Source: JAAKFL01 sp964629645
GTDB taxonomy: Bacteria > Chlamydiota > Chlamydiia > Chlamydiales > SLFE01
Length of the DNA stretch: 20,284 nt
Assembly: GCA_964629645.1 (NCBI GenBank)
Contig: CAZVSU010000047.1
Coordinates: 1-20,284 of the forward strand
Direction: 5' to 3'
This document shows, piece by piece, positions 5,768 to 13,562 of this stretch. How positions within the stretch are numbered: the first letter of the stretch is position 1; every line of letters begins with the position of its first letter. Below the pieces are notes generated by a model, which worked only from the letters and a program-made list of their open reading frames with translations, did not search any database and was not told where the DNA came from. A program made the translations under genes and the position numbers.

Positions 5768-7648
5768 TCAGCCGTGACGCCCAGTTCTTTCTGCCGTTTT
5801 TTGNNNNNNNNNNATCTGATCAGGCATGAGTCCGATGTCTTGCATCACGTCGGCGTAAGACCCGTGCTGGACGAAACGATTGGGCACGCCGAGATTGAGG
5901 ACTTGAGCCTCTCCATATCCGCTTTTGACAAGGTGGTTGTTGACAACAGTTCCTAAACCGGAACTGACAGCATGCTCTTCGAGTGTGACCAGCCGTTTAT
6001 GCTTTAGCATCAGTTTATCGAGCAGCTCTGAATCAAAAGGTTTGACGAAGATAGGGTCCATTACCGCAGTTTCAATTCCCATCTCCATGAGCGCATCGCG
6101 CACCTTGAGGGCACTTTCTGTCATATGGCCAAGGGCGATGATGAGCAGGTCTTTCCCTTCACAAAGAAGTTCTCCCTTCCCAAGCGGCCTCTTCGCAAGG
6201 CCCTCTGTCGAGTCTTCCGTCGCGATATTCGGGTAGCGAATGGCTGTTGGCAGACCAAAATCGAAAGCCGAGAGCAAAAGTTCTCTTAAGACTTTTCCGT
6301 TTCGAGGCTGCGCGACCACCATATTGGGCATGGCATTCAGGAAGGCGATCTCGTAAATGCCGTGGTGGGTTGAGCCGTCGGCAGCTGAAATCCCGCCTCG
6401 GTCGACAGCGAAGACAACGGGGAGCTTTTGCAAACAGACATCATGAAAGAGATTGTCCAACGCTCTTTGAAGAAATGTTGCATAGATCGAGCACACCACT
6501 TTTTTGGTTCCACCGTAAGCAAGCCCTCCGGAAAACGTCACAGCGTGTGATTCGGCGATACCGACATCGAAGCATCGTTTTGGATATTTTTTCATGAAGG
6601 CGTCAAGGCAAGAACCGAAGGACATGGCAGGTGTGACAGCGACGATATTGGGGTCGCTTTCTGCCATCGCACACATTTGCTGGCCGAATATTTTCGGAAA
6701 GGTGAGTTTTTTGGACGGCGAAGGGTGAAATTTTCCCGTCACTTTATCAAAAGGTTTAGCGCCATGGTGAGAGATGGGGCTTTTCATCGCCTCGGGCATG
6801 CCGTGCCCTTTGTTCGTCACCACGTGGACCAAAACAGGGTGGGAAGAGTCTTTGACCCCTTCGAAAACTTGGACGAGGCTGTCAATATCGTGACCGTTGA
6901 TCGGTCCAATGTAGGAAAGGCCGAAAAACTCCAAGATCGCAGCGCGGCTCAAAGTATTTTTGACCGAGAGAAGCAGCCTCCGCCCTTGGCTTACGAGCCT
7001 CTTGCCGAAACGAATATTGCCGAGAAAGCGGTCGACTCTCTCGTGGAACTTGTGCAGCTTAGGATGGCTGATTAAACGGCTCAAGATCTTGGTGACGTTG
7101 CCTACATTTTTCGAGATCGACATCCTATTGTCATTCAAAATGATAATGAATTTTTTTCTGTCCGATCCCAGGTTGTTGAGCGCTTCTAAAGACATCCCGC
7201 AGGTCAGTGTCGCATCGCCGATTATGGGAATAACGTAGTGATCCTCTTCGTTCAAGTCGCGTGTCGTCGCAGCTCCGAGCGCAAGAGACATGGCCGTCCC
7301 GGCATGGCCGGCGTGAAAATGGTCGTGCGGCGACTCCTGGGGGTCGCTGAAGCCGCAGAGCCCCCCGAATTGCCTTATCGTATCGAAGCGGTCGTTGCGA
7401 CCTGTAAGAATTTTATGGCTATAGGTTTGATGGCTCACATCCCAAATAAACTTATCGACAGGGGAGTCAAAGACTCGATGAAGGGCAATGGTGAGTTCTA
7501 AAGAGCCGAGATTCGAGGCGAGGTGGCCGCCGTTTTCAGACATCACGTCGATGATCCGCTCCCTCATTTCAGCAGCGAGATCCTCGAGCCTTTCTTTCGG
7601 GACCTGTTTGAGATCCTCAGGACTTTGAATATGAGTCAACAAAGCCAT
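5768..7648 (-). CDS. dxs: 1-deoxy-D-xylulose-5-phosphate synthase (interrupted by assembly gap)
   Basis: Thiamine-diphosphate enzyme joining pyruvate and glyceraldehyde 3-phosphate in the first step of the MEP isoprenoid pathway. Visible blocks are FIWDVSHQTYSHKILTGR, GHAGTAMSLALG, GDATLTCGMSLEALNN (145 region), YATFLQRALDNLFHDV, DRGGISAADGSTHHG and PTAIRYPN. The ThDP-binding motif reads G144-D-A where most Dxs proteins have GDG. The start at 7648 follows the xseB stop by three bases, with no clear ribosome site, so translational coupling is likely. The literal frame ends at 5768, but this crosses ten N at 5804-5813 and the last residues are not Dxs-like. In the +1 frame after the gap the sequence reads KELGVTADQIAEKILGHF, which is a good Dxs C-terminus; that frame stops at 5644, inside nadK. 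The true end is therefore unresolved. Confidence 0.92.
   Translation of the reverse strand: MALLTHIQSPEDLKQVPKERLEDLAAEMRERIIDVMSENGGHLASNLGSLELTIALHRVFDSPVDKFIWDVSHQTYSHKILTGRNDRFDTIRQFGGLCGFSDPQESPHDHFHAGHAGTAMSLALGAATTRDLNEEDHYVIPIIGDATLTCGMSLEALNNLGSDRKKFIIILNDNRMSISKNVGNVTKILSRLISHPKLHKFHERVDRFLGNIRFGKRLVSQGRRLLLSVKNTLSRAAILEFFGLSYIGPINGHDIDSLVQVFEGVKDSSHPVLVHVVTNKGHGMPEAMKSPISHHGAKPFDKVTGKFHPSPSKKLTFPKIFGQQMCAMAESDPNIVAVTPAMSFGSCLDAFMKKYPKRCFDVGIAESHAVTFSGGLAYGGTKKVVCSIYATFLQRALDNLFHDVCLQKLPVVFAVDRGGISAADGSTHHGIYEIAFLNAMPNMVVAQPRNGKVLRELLLSAFDFGLPTAIRYPNIATEDSTEGLAKRPLGKGELLCEGKDLLIIALGHMTESALKVRDALMEMGIETAVMDPIFVKPFDSELLDKLMLKHKRLVTLEEHAVSSGLGTVVNNHLVKSGYGEAQVLNLGVPNRFVQHGSYADVMQDIGLMPDQXXXXQKTAERTGRHG
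5804..5813. other. Assembly gap (10 N) in dxs
   Basis: Ten undetermined bases. They are flanked by a direct repeat: ATCTGATCAG occurs at 5762-5771 and again at 5814-5823, both encoding Dxs-like ADQI/PDQI. The gap length is probably nominal, since the frames on either side do not match. Confidence 0.95.
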
Positions 7649-7651
7649 CGC

Positions 7652-7903
7652 TTAAAAAGGCTCGACTTGAGGGGCGCCGCTTTCCTCAAGGGCCAAGTCT
7701 CCTTGTCTTGTTTTGATCAGTTTTTCCATCTTTTGCTCCGCAGCAGAAAGACGTTTTTGGCAGGAGCCGATCAGACCGTTGGCCTCTTCAAAAAATTTTA
7801 ATGAATCGTCTAAAGAGATTTCGTTAGAGTTCAACTTTTCTAAAATCAGCTCGAGTCGCTGGATGGCCTCTTCAAAAGAGAGCTCTTCATTTTTCTTTGC
7901 CAC
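7652..7903 (-). CDS. xseB: Exodeoxyribonuclease VII small subunit
   Basis: An 83-residue protein, the normal size of XseB, which helps form the ExoVII complex that degrades single-stranded DNA. The core ELSFEEAIQRLELILEKLNSNEISLDDSLKFFEEANGLIGSCQKRLSAAEQKMEKL is the typical three-helix family pattern. I chose the GTG at 7903 because GAGGAG lies seven bases upstream; longer in-frame extension to 7966 would run inside xseA. The gene starts five bases after the xseA stop and ends three bases before dxs, so all three are co-transcribed. Confidence 0.93.
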   Translation of the reverse strand: MAKKNEELSFEEAIQRLELILEKLNSNEISLDDSLKFFEEANGLIGSCQKRLSAAEQKMEKLIKTRQGDLALEESGAPQVEPF

Positions 7904-7907
7904 AGGA

Positions 7908-9245
7908 TCACTCCTCTTTAATCGCTTCCACTTCTGCAAGGACTTCGCCGTCTGAGAGTAAGACACTCACTTTCTGATGCTTCCGTATCGCCTTTACTGT
8001 TGTTATAACCGATCGCTCCTTTTCATCAAAGAGGATACTGTACCCCTGTCTCAAAAGTTTTTTAGGGTCGATCGCGGCCAAAGTCCCCTGGATGGCCTTC
8101 ACCTTCTGCTTTCGGGCTGAGATCACCTGTTTTTCAGCGTGGTCGATGCCCGCTTGAAGCGAGCCGAGTTTCTGCTTGATGACATACAGTTTTGTGAGGG
8201 GATTGAGCGCACTTAATTGGCGGGAATAAGCTGATAGGGCCGTTTTTCTTTTCTGAACATCAAATTGCGAGGCGCGGTCGATTTGCTGGCGGAGATCGTC
8301 AACCCTTTGCATCCAATTCCCGATAATAAAGTAGGGACTGGCAAAGGCGGGCTGGCGGACAAATCCGCTGATCGTTTGTCTCCCTCTCTCGATTTTATAA
8401 AAGAGGTGTTGCGTCAGCTGTTTTTCGAGCTGGAGCAGGTGTTTCAGCAGCTGCTCTTTTTCTTTCATCACGATTTCCGCGGCGGCAGAGGGAGTCGCCG
8501 CCCGAAGGTCGGCCACATATTCAGCAATCGTATGGTCCGTTTCATGCCCGACAGCGCAGACGATCGGGATTTGACTGTTAAAAACCGCTTCGGCGACACA
8601 CTCTTCGTTAAAGGCCCAGAGATCTTCGATGCTCCCTCCCCCTCGGCCCAAAATGATCACATCGGCAAGTTCATGTTCGTTCATTTGCCTAATGGCTTTG
8701 GCAATTTCTTCTGCCGCCCCTTCGCCCTGTACTTTAACCGGATTCAGTAGGATATGGGCGCCGGAAAAGCGGCGCCTCAGCACATTAATGATATCTTGAA
8801 TGGCAGCGCCCGTAGGGCTTGTGATGATCCCGATCTTCTGAGGAAGGTGGGGCAGCGGTTTTTTATGCTCTACTGAAAACCACCCCCTCCGATGGATCTC
8901 TCTTTTCAATTCTTCAAGCTTTAGCAAAAGCTCACCGAGGCCCAAGGGGGAGAGTTCTTTCACCACAATCTGGTAGTTGCCCCTTGGCGGGTAAACCGAG
9001 ATGTCCCCCTTGACCACCACCTGATCTCCCGATTTGGGCAAACGCTTCAGTTTAGAGGCGTGACCGTAAAACATCACGGCGCTGACTTGCGCCTCTTTGT
9101 CTTTGAGAGAAAAATAGAGATGCCCCGACGATTGTTTTTTGAAGTTGCTCACCTCCCCTTGAAGGGAGAGTCCGAAAAAGGAAGATTCAAGATTTTTTTT
9201 GATTTGATCGGTCAGCTCCGAGACCGTGAGGGGATTTTCAGTCAT
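7908..9245 (-). CDS. xseA: Exodeoxyribonuclease VII large subunit
   Basis: A 445-residue nuclease subunit acting on single-stranded DNA ends. The N-terminal OB-fold is seen in LTVSELTDQIKKNLESSFFGLSLQGEVSNFKKQSSGHLYFSLKD (about 5-50) and YPPRGNYQIVV. The catalytic domain contains IGIITSPTGAAIQDIINVLRRR, ILGRGGGSIEDLWAFNEE and CAVGHETDHTIAEYVADLRAATPSAAAE, all hallmark XseA blocks. A long helical region follows, then GYSILFDEKE near the end. No ribosome-binding site precedes the ATG; instead a TTGACA/TAGAAT promoter places the predicted transcription start on the A of the ATG. First gene of the xseA-xseB-dxs-nadK run, divergent from tpiA. Confidence 0.97.
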   Translation of the reverse strand: MTENPLTVSELTDQIKKNLESSFFGLSLQGEVSNFKKQSSGHLYFSLKDKEAQVSAVMFYGHASKLKRLPKSGDQVVVKGDISVYPPRGNYQIVVKELSPLGLGELLLKLEELKREIHRRGWFSVEHKKPLPHLPQKIGIITSPTGAAIQDIINVLRRRFSGAHILLNPVKVQGEGAAEEIAKAIRQMNEHELADVIILGRGGGSIEDLWAFNEECVAEAVFNSQIPIVCAVGHETDHTIAEYVADLRAATPSAAAEIVMKEKEQLLKHLLQLEKQLTQHLFYKIERGRQTISGFVRQPAFASPYFIIGNWMQRVDDLRQQIDRASQFDVQKRKTALSAYSRQLSALNPLTKLYVIKQKLGSLQAGIDHAEKQVISARKQKVKAIQGTLAAIDPKKLLRQGYSILFDEKERSVITTVKAIRKHQKVSVLLSDGEVLAEVEAIKEE

Positions 9246-9251
9246 GAAACT

Positions 9252-9281
9252 ATTCTAGCGCTCTCTTGACGCTAGTGTCAA
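9252..9281 (-). promoter_or_regulatory. Promoter of xseA, predicted leaderless
   Basis: On the minus strand, TTGACA (9281-9276) is a perfect -35 box and TAGAAT (9257-9252) a 5/6 -10 box, with an 18-base spacer. The expected start of transcription is 9245, the first base of the xseA ATG. The spacer holds an inverted repeat, CTAGCG (9255-9260) / CGCTAG (9270-9275), that could be an operator. Confidence 0.6.
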
Positions 9282-9284
9282 TGC

Positions 9285-9312
9285 TTGACCTCAAACTAAA
9301 ATTCGTTATAGA
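9285..9312 (+). promoter_or_regulatory. Promoter of tpiA-secG
   Basis: TTGACC (9285-9290) and TATAGA (9307-9312) are separated by 16 bases and both match the main sigma-factor consensus at 5/6 and 5/6. The start would be near 9319, giving an 18-base leader with CAGGAG. The -35 lies three bases from the xseA -35 on the other strand. Confidence 0.6.
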
Positions 9313-9336
9313 ATACCCCCTAAGCAGGAGATCAAT

Positions 9337-10113
9337 ATGTCTGAAAGAGATGTCGTCATTGCAGGAAATTGGAAAATGTATAAGACGATCCCCGAAGCTG
9401 AAGAGTTTGTGGGGCGGCTGGCTCCCGCCATTTCGGATATCCCTGTGACCGTTTATCTCGCAGCCCCCTTCACCGCCATCCACGCTTTATCGGAAAAAGC
9501 AAAAGGAACGAAAATGGTGATCGGCGCGCAAAATATGAATGACGCGTCCGAAGGAGCTTTTACCGGAGAAATCGCAGCCCGTATGCTCGTCGATGCCGGG
9601 GCACAATTTGTCATTCTCGGACATTCCGAAAGGCGCCATATCTTTGGCGAATCGAGCGCCTTCATCAACAGAAAAGTGCATGCAGCTTTGAAAAATAAGC
9701 TGATCCCGATTGTTTGTGTCGGAGAGACTGCCGAAGAGCGGAAGGCAGGAAAAACCGACGAAATCGTGAGGCGGCAGCTGACAGAATCACTTGAGGGTGT
9801 GACTGCTGAAAATGTCGACAGCTTGATAGTGGCTTACGAGCCTGTATGGGCGATAGGATCGGGCGAGACGCCAAAGACAGACGAGGTCCAAAAAGAGCAC
9901 AAGCTCGTCAGAGACATTCTGGCTGATTTGCTCGGTCAAGAAGTTGCCGAGAAGACTGTCCTCCAGTATGGCGGCTCTGTTAAGCCTGATAACGCCAAAT
10001 CCTTTATGGATTTGCCCGATGTTGACGGCCTCTTGGTTGGGGGAGCCTCCCTCACAACAGAATCTTTTGCGGGAATTTTAGAAAACGTCTCAACAAGTCA
10101 GTTGAATATTTAG
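9337..10113 (+). CDS. tpiA: Triosephosphate isomerase
   Basis: A 258-residue TIM-barrel enzyme that interconverts dihydroxyacetone phosphate and glyceraldehyde 3-phosphate. Catalytic residues fall in the standard places: Lys13 in GNWKMYK, His96 in ILGHSERR, Glu168 in VAYEPVWAIG. The flexible loop 6 (WAIGSGETPK) and the phosphate-binding ends QYGGSV and LLVGGASL are intact. The start is fixed by CAGGAG six bases upstream. It leads a short run with secG and is divergent from xseA; one of its products, glyceraldehyde 3-phosphate, is a substrate of Dxs encoded across the divergent promoter. Confidence 0.98.
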   Translation: MSERDVVIAGNWKMYKTIPEAEEFVGRLAPAISDIPVTVYLAAPFTAIHALSEKAKGTKMVIGAQNMNDASEGAFTGEIAARMLVDAGAQFVILGHSERRHIFGESSAFINRKVHAALKNKLIPIVCVGETAEERKAGKTDEIVRRQLTESLEGVTAENVDSLIVAYEPVWAIGSGETPKTDEVQKEHKLVRDILADLLGQEVAEKTVLQYGGSVKPDNAKSFMDLPDVDGLLVGGASLTTESFAGILENVSTSQLNI

Positions 10114-10124
10114 GTGTAAGACTT

Positions 10125-10415
10125 ATGACAATTTTATTTTTCTTTACCATTTTTCTTTTTCTTATCGTCTGCATGATGTTATGCGGAGTGATCATGCTCC
10201 AGGAAGGAAAGGGGGGCGGCCTTGGCGCGTCTTTCGGAGGCGATACAGGCGAGTCCATCTTCGGCACGCAGACAGCAGATGTCTTGAAACAATTCACCGG
10301 ATGGCTAGCGGTCGTTTTTCTTGTCGGCTGTGTCGTTTTGTCTCTTTGGACTGAGGTGATGGGCCGCACCGGCAGTCCCATCGCTCCTTACAACGTGGAA
10401 ACTCTCGAGCAGTAA
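10125..10415 (+). CDS. secG: Protein translocase subunit SecG
   Basis: A 96-residue inner-membrane protein that assists SecYEG-dependent export. It has two hydrophobic segments (about 4-25 and 55-76) around the conserved loop MLQEGKGGGLGASFGG and the FG-containing stretch ESIFGTQTADVLKQFTGWLA, which is the usual SecG pattern. It begins 11 bases after tpiA; only a weak AGGTG-type ribosome site precedes it. It ends five bases from the def stop on the other strand, so the two genes converge with no room for a terminator between them. Confidence 0.93.
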   Translation: MTILFFFTIFLFLIVCMMLCGVIMLQEGKGGGLGASFGGDTGESIFGTQTADVLKQFTGWLAVVFLVGCVVLSLWTEVMGRTGSPIAPYNVETLEQ

Positions 10416-10419
10416 TTTC

Positions 10420-10956
10420 CTAAGTGTGACCGAGACGCTTCTTGATTTTGCGCAGATCCTTATCAATCTCCCTGCGGAGTTTTTTGTCGACGCGATCAAT
10501 GGTTAACGTGCCATTGATGTGATCATTTTCATGCATGACGACGCGCGCTTCCAGACCATTCAATTCTTCTGAGAAGGAGCGCCCCTCTCGATCGGTCGCC
10601 TCGACATGAATGCGATAGGGGCGGATAATGGGGAGGTAGATTTTCGGGATCGACAAACACCCCTCGTCTCTCTCCCAACACTCTGCGCTGGGCTGGGACA
10701 GTTTTGGGTTGATGTAAACTTTTATCGAGCCATCGAGCCACTGGTCGGGATCATCCTCTGAAATTTTCGGTACCTTGGTAATAAAGAGTCTGAGGGCGTG
10801 CTTCACTTGCGGAGCTGCAAGTCCGACTCCGTTTTGATCCTCTAGCGTTTCGATCATATCTTCGATCAATTGATTGATTTCGTCGTTGACTTCAGCCACG
10901 TCGTCACATTTTTTTCTGAGGATGGGGTTGCCGTAGTACGCGAGTGGTAATTTCAT
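10420..10956 (-). CDS. def: Peptide deformylase
   Basis: A 178-residue metalloenzyme that removes the formyl group from the N-terminal methionine of new proteins. The three family motifs are present: GVGLAAPQ (43-50), EGCLS (98-102, metal ligand Cys100) and HENDH (142-146, HExxH-type with ligands His142 and His146 and catalytic Glu143). AAGGA lies about eight bases before the ATG. It is divergent from the P-type ATPase and convergent with secG. Confidence 0.97.
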   Translation of the reverse strand: MKLPLAYYGNPILRKKCDDVAEVNDEINQLIEDMIETLEDQNGVGLAAPQVKHALRLFITKVPKISEDDPDQWLDGSIKVYINPKLSQPSAECWERDEGCLSIPKIYLPIIRPYRIHVEATDREGRSFSEELNGLEARVVMHENDHINGTLTIDRVDKKLRREIDKDLRKIKKRLGHT

Positions 10957-10976
10957 TTTTTAAATCCTTTCCATTA

Positions 10977-10984
10977 AGTATACT
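10977..10984. promoter_or_regulatory. Shared palindromic -10 for def and the ATPase gene
   Basis: AGTATACT is its own reverse complement and therefore gives TATACT on both strands. On the minus strand it has TTGTTT at -35 (11005-11000, 17-base spacer) and predicts a 14-base def leader carrying the ribosome site. On the plus strand the start would be about 10991, leaving only four to five bases before the ATPase ATG; no good plus-strand -35 is seen. Confidence 0.45.
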
Positions 10985-10995
10985 CCCTTTTACCT

Positions 10996-13329
10996 ATGAA
11001 AACAACTCAAGAGCCCAACTGCCGCCTTTGTCAACTCCCTCTCACGTCAAGAGGCATCGCCGACAGAGACAGCCACTTTTGTTGTCCCGGCTGTCAGGCT
11101 GTGTACCGAATTTTAGAGGCCCGAGGTGAGCTGGAGGACTCCCAAAATCATCCGATTTTTGAGCAAGCAGCCTCACAAGGCTTAATTTCCAATCCTGAGC
11201 TTTTAGAGACTCTGAGAAAAAAATCGGGCCCACGTGACGATCTGAAACGGCTCACTTTTGAAGTAGAGGACATGTGGTGTCCCTCCTGTGCCGATCTGAT
11301 CCGCTTTGTCTTGTTGACAGCAAAAGGGGTCGCCGCTTGTGTTGTCGATTACGGAACCGATCTAGCCGCCGTCAAGTATGATCCCAAGCGCATCGCTGAA
11401 CAAGACGTTTTGAAACTCGTCAAGGATCTGGGCTACCGGCCGGCTTCACTAGAGGATGCGGATGAGACTAAAAAAAGTTCTCTCCTTCTTTTGCGATTGA
11501 TCATCGCCGCCTTTTGCTCTCTCAACGTGATGATGTTTTCCTGGCCTTTCTACGCCACCTATTTTGATGATGGCGGCAGCGACATCGCCTCATGGCTGCC
11601 TCTCTTTTCTTTTGCCGCTTCTTTGCCCGTTGTGACGTTTTGCTTTTGGCCGATCTTCATCCGCTTTTGGCGGGGGATAAAACTGGGATTTTGGGGGATG
11701 GAAGCGTTGGTGACTGTCAGCGTTCTTTCGGCATGGTCGCTTTCTGTCTTCCATTTGCTGCGAGGAGAGCCCTACATCTATTTTGATTCTATGTCAGTTG
11801 TCGTCACCTTGCTGTTATTTGGAAAATGGCTGGAAAAGGAGGCAAAATTTTCCGCGAAGCGCTCCCTGCTTGAAATATCCCGGTCTCTTCCCAGAAGAGG
11901 ACGCAAGCAAAGTGAAGGGGGAGCTGTTGCCTTCGACTATTTGAAAAACATTCAGTTGGGAGATCGCCTGGTGGCCCATGCAGGTGAAAAAATCGTACTC
12001 GACGGCACGGTCGCAGAAGGGGTGGCTTTTGTCGATGAGTCGCTGCTGACAGGCGAGGTGATCCCTTGCGAAAAAAAGAAAGGAGACAGCGTCGTCGCCG
12101 GTACCATTGTTCAAAGCGGTTCGTTAGTTTTTACCGTCACAAAGACGCTGAAAGGTTCGACGCTCCAGCAAATGGTCGCCACCATCGAACAAGATCTGGG
12201 AACTAAAGGAAAAGAGCACCGCCTCGTCGATCGGGTTGTGAAGTGGTTCATCCCGGCCATTCTTGCCCTTGCAGCAGGATCGTTCATCATAACCGCAGAC
12301 GCGATCCGCTCCCTTTCCATTCTTTTGATCGCCTGCCCGTGCACGCTTGGCATTGCCGTCCCCCTTGTCGAATCCCGCATCATCCATATCCTGACGCAAA
12401 AAGGAGCTGTGATCCGCAACCGAGCAGTGCTTGCTCTGCTCGGTCGAGAGACACTTTATGTTTTTGATAAAACCGGCACCGCGACAGAAGGGAGATTTTC
12501 CGTTCAACACGGTCTTGAAGCCCTTTGCCCTAAAGAAAAGAGCATTTTAAAAGCGCTGTGCGAAAAATCGTCCCACCCCGTCGCAAAAGCCATCAATGCC
12601 GCCTTAGGCGTTGAGCCAGCCGTTCTGTCCTCATTTCAAAGTTTCACAAGCAAAGGGTTGGAAGGGTTCATCGACGAAGAGGGCTACCGCCTTGGGTCAG
12701 GCGCCTGGACAGGTCAAAAAGAAGAGCTGACAGAGAGCCTGCAAACCGTTGTTTTCTTTTTGCAAGGCATGCAGTGTCTTGCCAAAATCTCGCTTGGGGA
12801 CAAGATCCGCCCCGGTATGAACGCCCTGATCAAAACCTTGCCTGAGGCTCACCTCATCTCGGGCGATCGCACTCCTGTTGTGCAGCATGTTGCAAAGGTG
12901 TGTGGTTTCTACGGGGTCAAAGGGGATGTGCATCCTTTAGAAAAAGGGGAATTTGTCAAAGCGAAAAGAAGCGAAGGGCATACCGTCTGTTTTGTCGGCG
13001 ACGGCTTAAACGACGCTCCTGCTATCGCGGCAGCAGACATCGGCATTTCAGTCGCATCGGCGACCGATATGTCGATCCAGGCGTCTGACATTCTCTTGAC
13101 AACAGAAGACCTCGGCATCCTCCAAGAGATCCGAAAACTCGGTAAAATCGGCAGACGAGCGATGAAGCAAAATCTGTTTTGGGCTTTTGGTTACAACGTT
13201 ATCGGCATCGGCCTCGCGCTGTATGGACTCTTAACTCCCATCTACGCCGCCTTCGCCATGGTCTTAAGCAGCCTTTTCGTCACTCTGAACGCTTCCCGTA
13301 TAGGAAGGAGTAGGTGGGCCTCGGAATAA
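10996..13329 (+). CDS. Copper-type P1B ATPase, CcoI/FixI-like
   Basis: A 777-residue heavy-metal pump of the cytoplasmic membrane. The N-terminus has a cysteine cluster (Cys9, 12, 29, 30, 33) like the metal-binding domain found in CcoI/FixI pumps, then a heavy-metal-associated domain with CPSC at 95-98. Membrane helices begin near residue 160. The P1B signature CPC is at 447-449, the phosphorylation site DKTGT starts at Asp491, TGE is in LLTGEVIP, the SSHP motif is present, and GDGLNDAP starts at 668. CPC plus the N-terminal domain favour Cu(+) transport, as in cbb3 oxidase assembly, over Zn/Cd. No ccoNOP, ccoG or ccoS gene is in view. No ribosome site precedes the ATG at 10996. Function in copper delivery or export is inferred. 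Confidence 0.93.
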   Translation: MKTTQEPNCRLCQLPLTSRGIADRDSHFCCPGCQAVYRILEARGELEDSQNHPIFEQAASQGLISNPELLETLRKKSGPRDDLKRLTFEVEDMWCPSCADLIRFVLLTAKGVAACVVDYGTDLAAVKYDPKRIAEQDVLKLVKDLGYRPASLEDADETKKSSLLLLRLIIAAFCSLNVMMFSWPFYATYFDDGGSDIASWLPLFSFAASLPVVTFCFWPIFIRFWRGIKLGFWGMEALVTVSVLSAWSLSVFHLLRGEPYIYFDSMSVVVTLLLFGKWLEKEAKFSAKRSLLEISRSLPRRGRKQSEGGAVAFDYLKNIQLGDRLVAHAGEKIVLDGTVAEGVAFVDESLLTGEVIPCEKKKGDSVVAGTIVQSGSLVFTVTKTLKGSTLQQMVATIEQDLGTKGKEHRLVDRVVKWFIPAILALAAGSFIITADAIRSLSILLIACPCTLGIAVPLVESRIIHILTQKGAVIRNRAVLALLGRETLYVFDKTGTATEGRFSVQHGLEALCPKEKSILKALCEKSSHPVAKAINAALGVEPAVLSSFQSFTSKGLEGFIDEEGYRLGSGAWTGQKEELTESLQTVVFFLQGMQCLAKISLGDKIRPGMNALIKTLPEAHLISGDRTPVVQHVAKVCGFYGVKGDVHPLEKGEFVKAKRSEGHTVCFVGDGLNDAPAIAAADIGISVASATDMSIQASDILLTTEDLGILQEIRKLGKIGRRAMKQNLFWAFGYNVIGIGLALYGLLTPIYAAFAMVLSSLFVTLNASRIGRSRWASE

Positions 13330-13349
13330 AGAGCCCACGGGAAAAAGCA

Positions 13350-13495
13350 GCAAGCACCGCCAGTTCAATCGCCCTTCTCAAAAGTTCCCTTGAGCAAAGA
13401 GACCATCCACAAAAAAAGCCGCGAGGAGTGTCAATGACCGGGATCCACCCGGCGCCATAAGCAATTTTGACACTGCGCCCATGCAGTCTCCTCAA
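13350..13495 (-). pseudogene. Probable decayed paralogue of the 13563-13856 gene
   Basis: The minus strand of this stretch translates to AYGAGWIPVIDTPRGFF and, 20 residues on from IPVIDT, LLRRAIELAVLAAF. These resemble LAGYIPIIGTVSGLF and LLRGALEVIPLVG of the intact neighbour upstream, in the same order, but with about 17 residues missing between. The frame has no ribosome site and runs into the ATPase gene. I read it as a truncated tandem duplicate; chance similarity of two short hydrophobic proteins is the alternative. Confidence 0.35.
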
Positions 13496-13562
13496 CCTGC
13501 TTCTTCAGCCAGCGGGGACAAGAGTGTTAGCATCGCCCCCGCATCAGCAGACAATAAGAATT

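Noticed and set aside
8265..8750. 161-codon open frame opposite xseA
   Set aside because: Antisense shadow of conserved xseA coding sequence.
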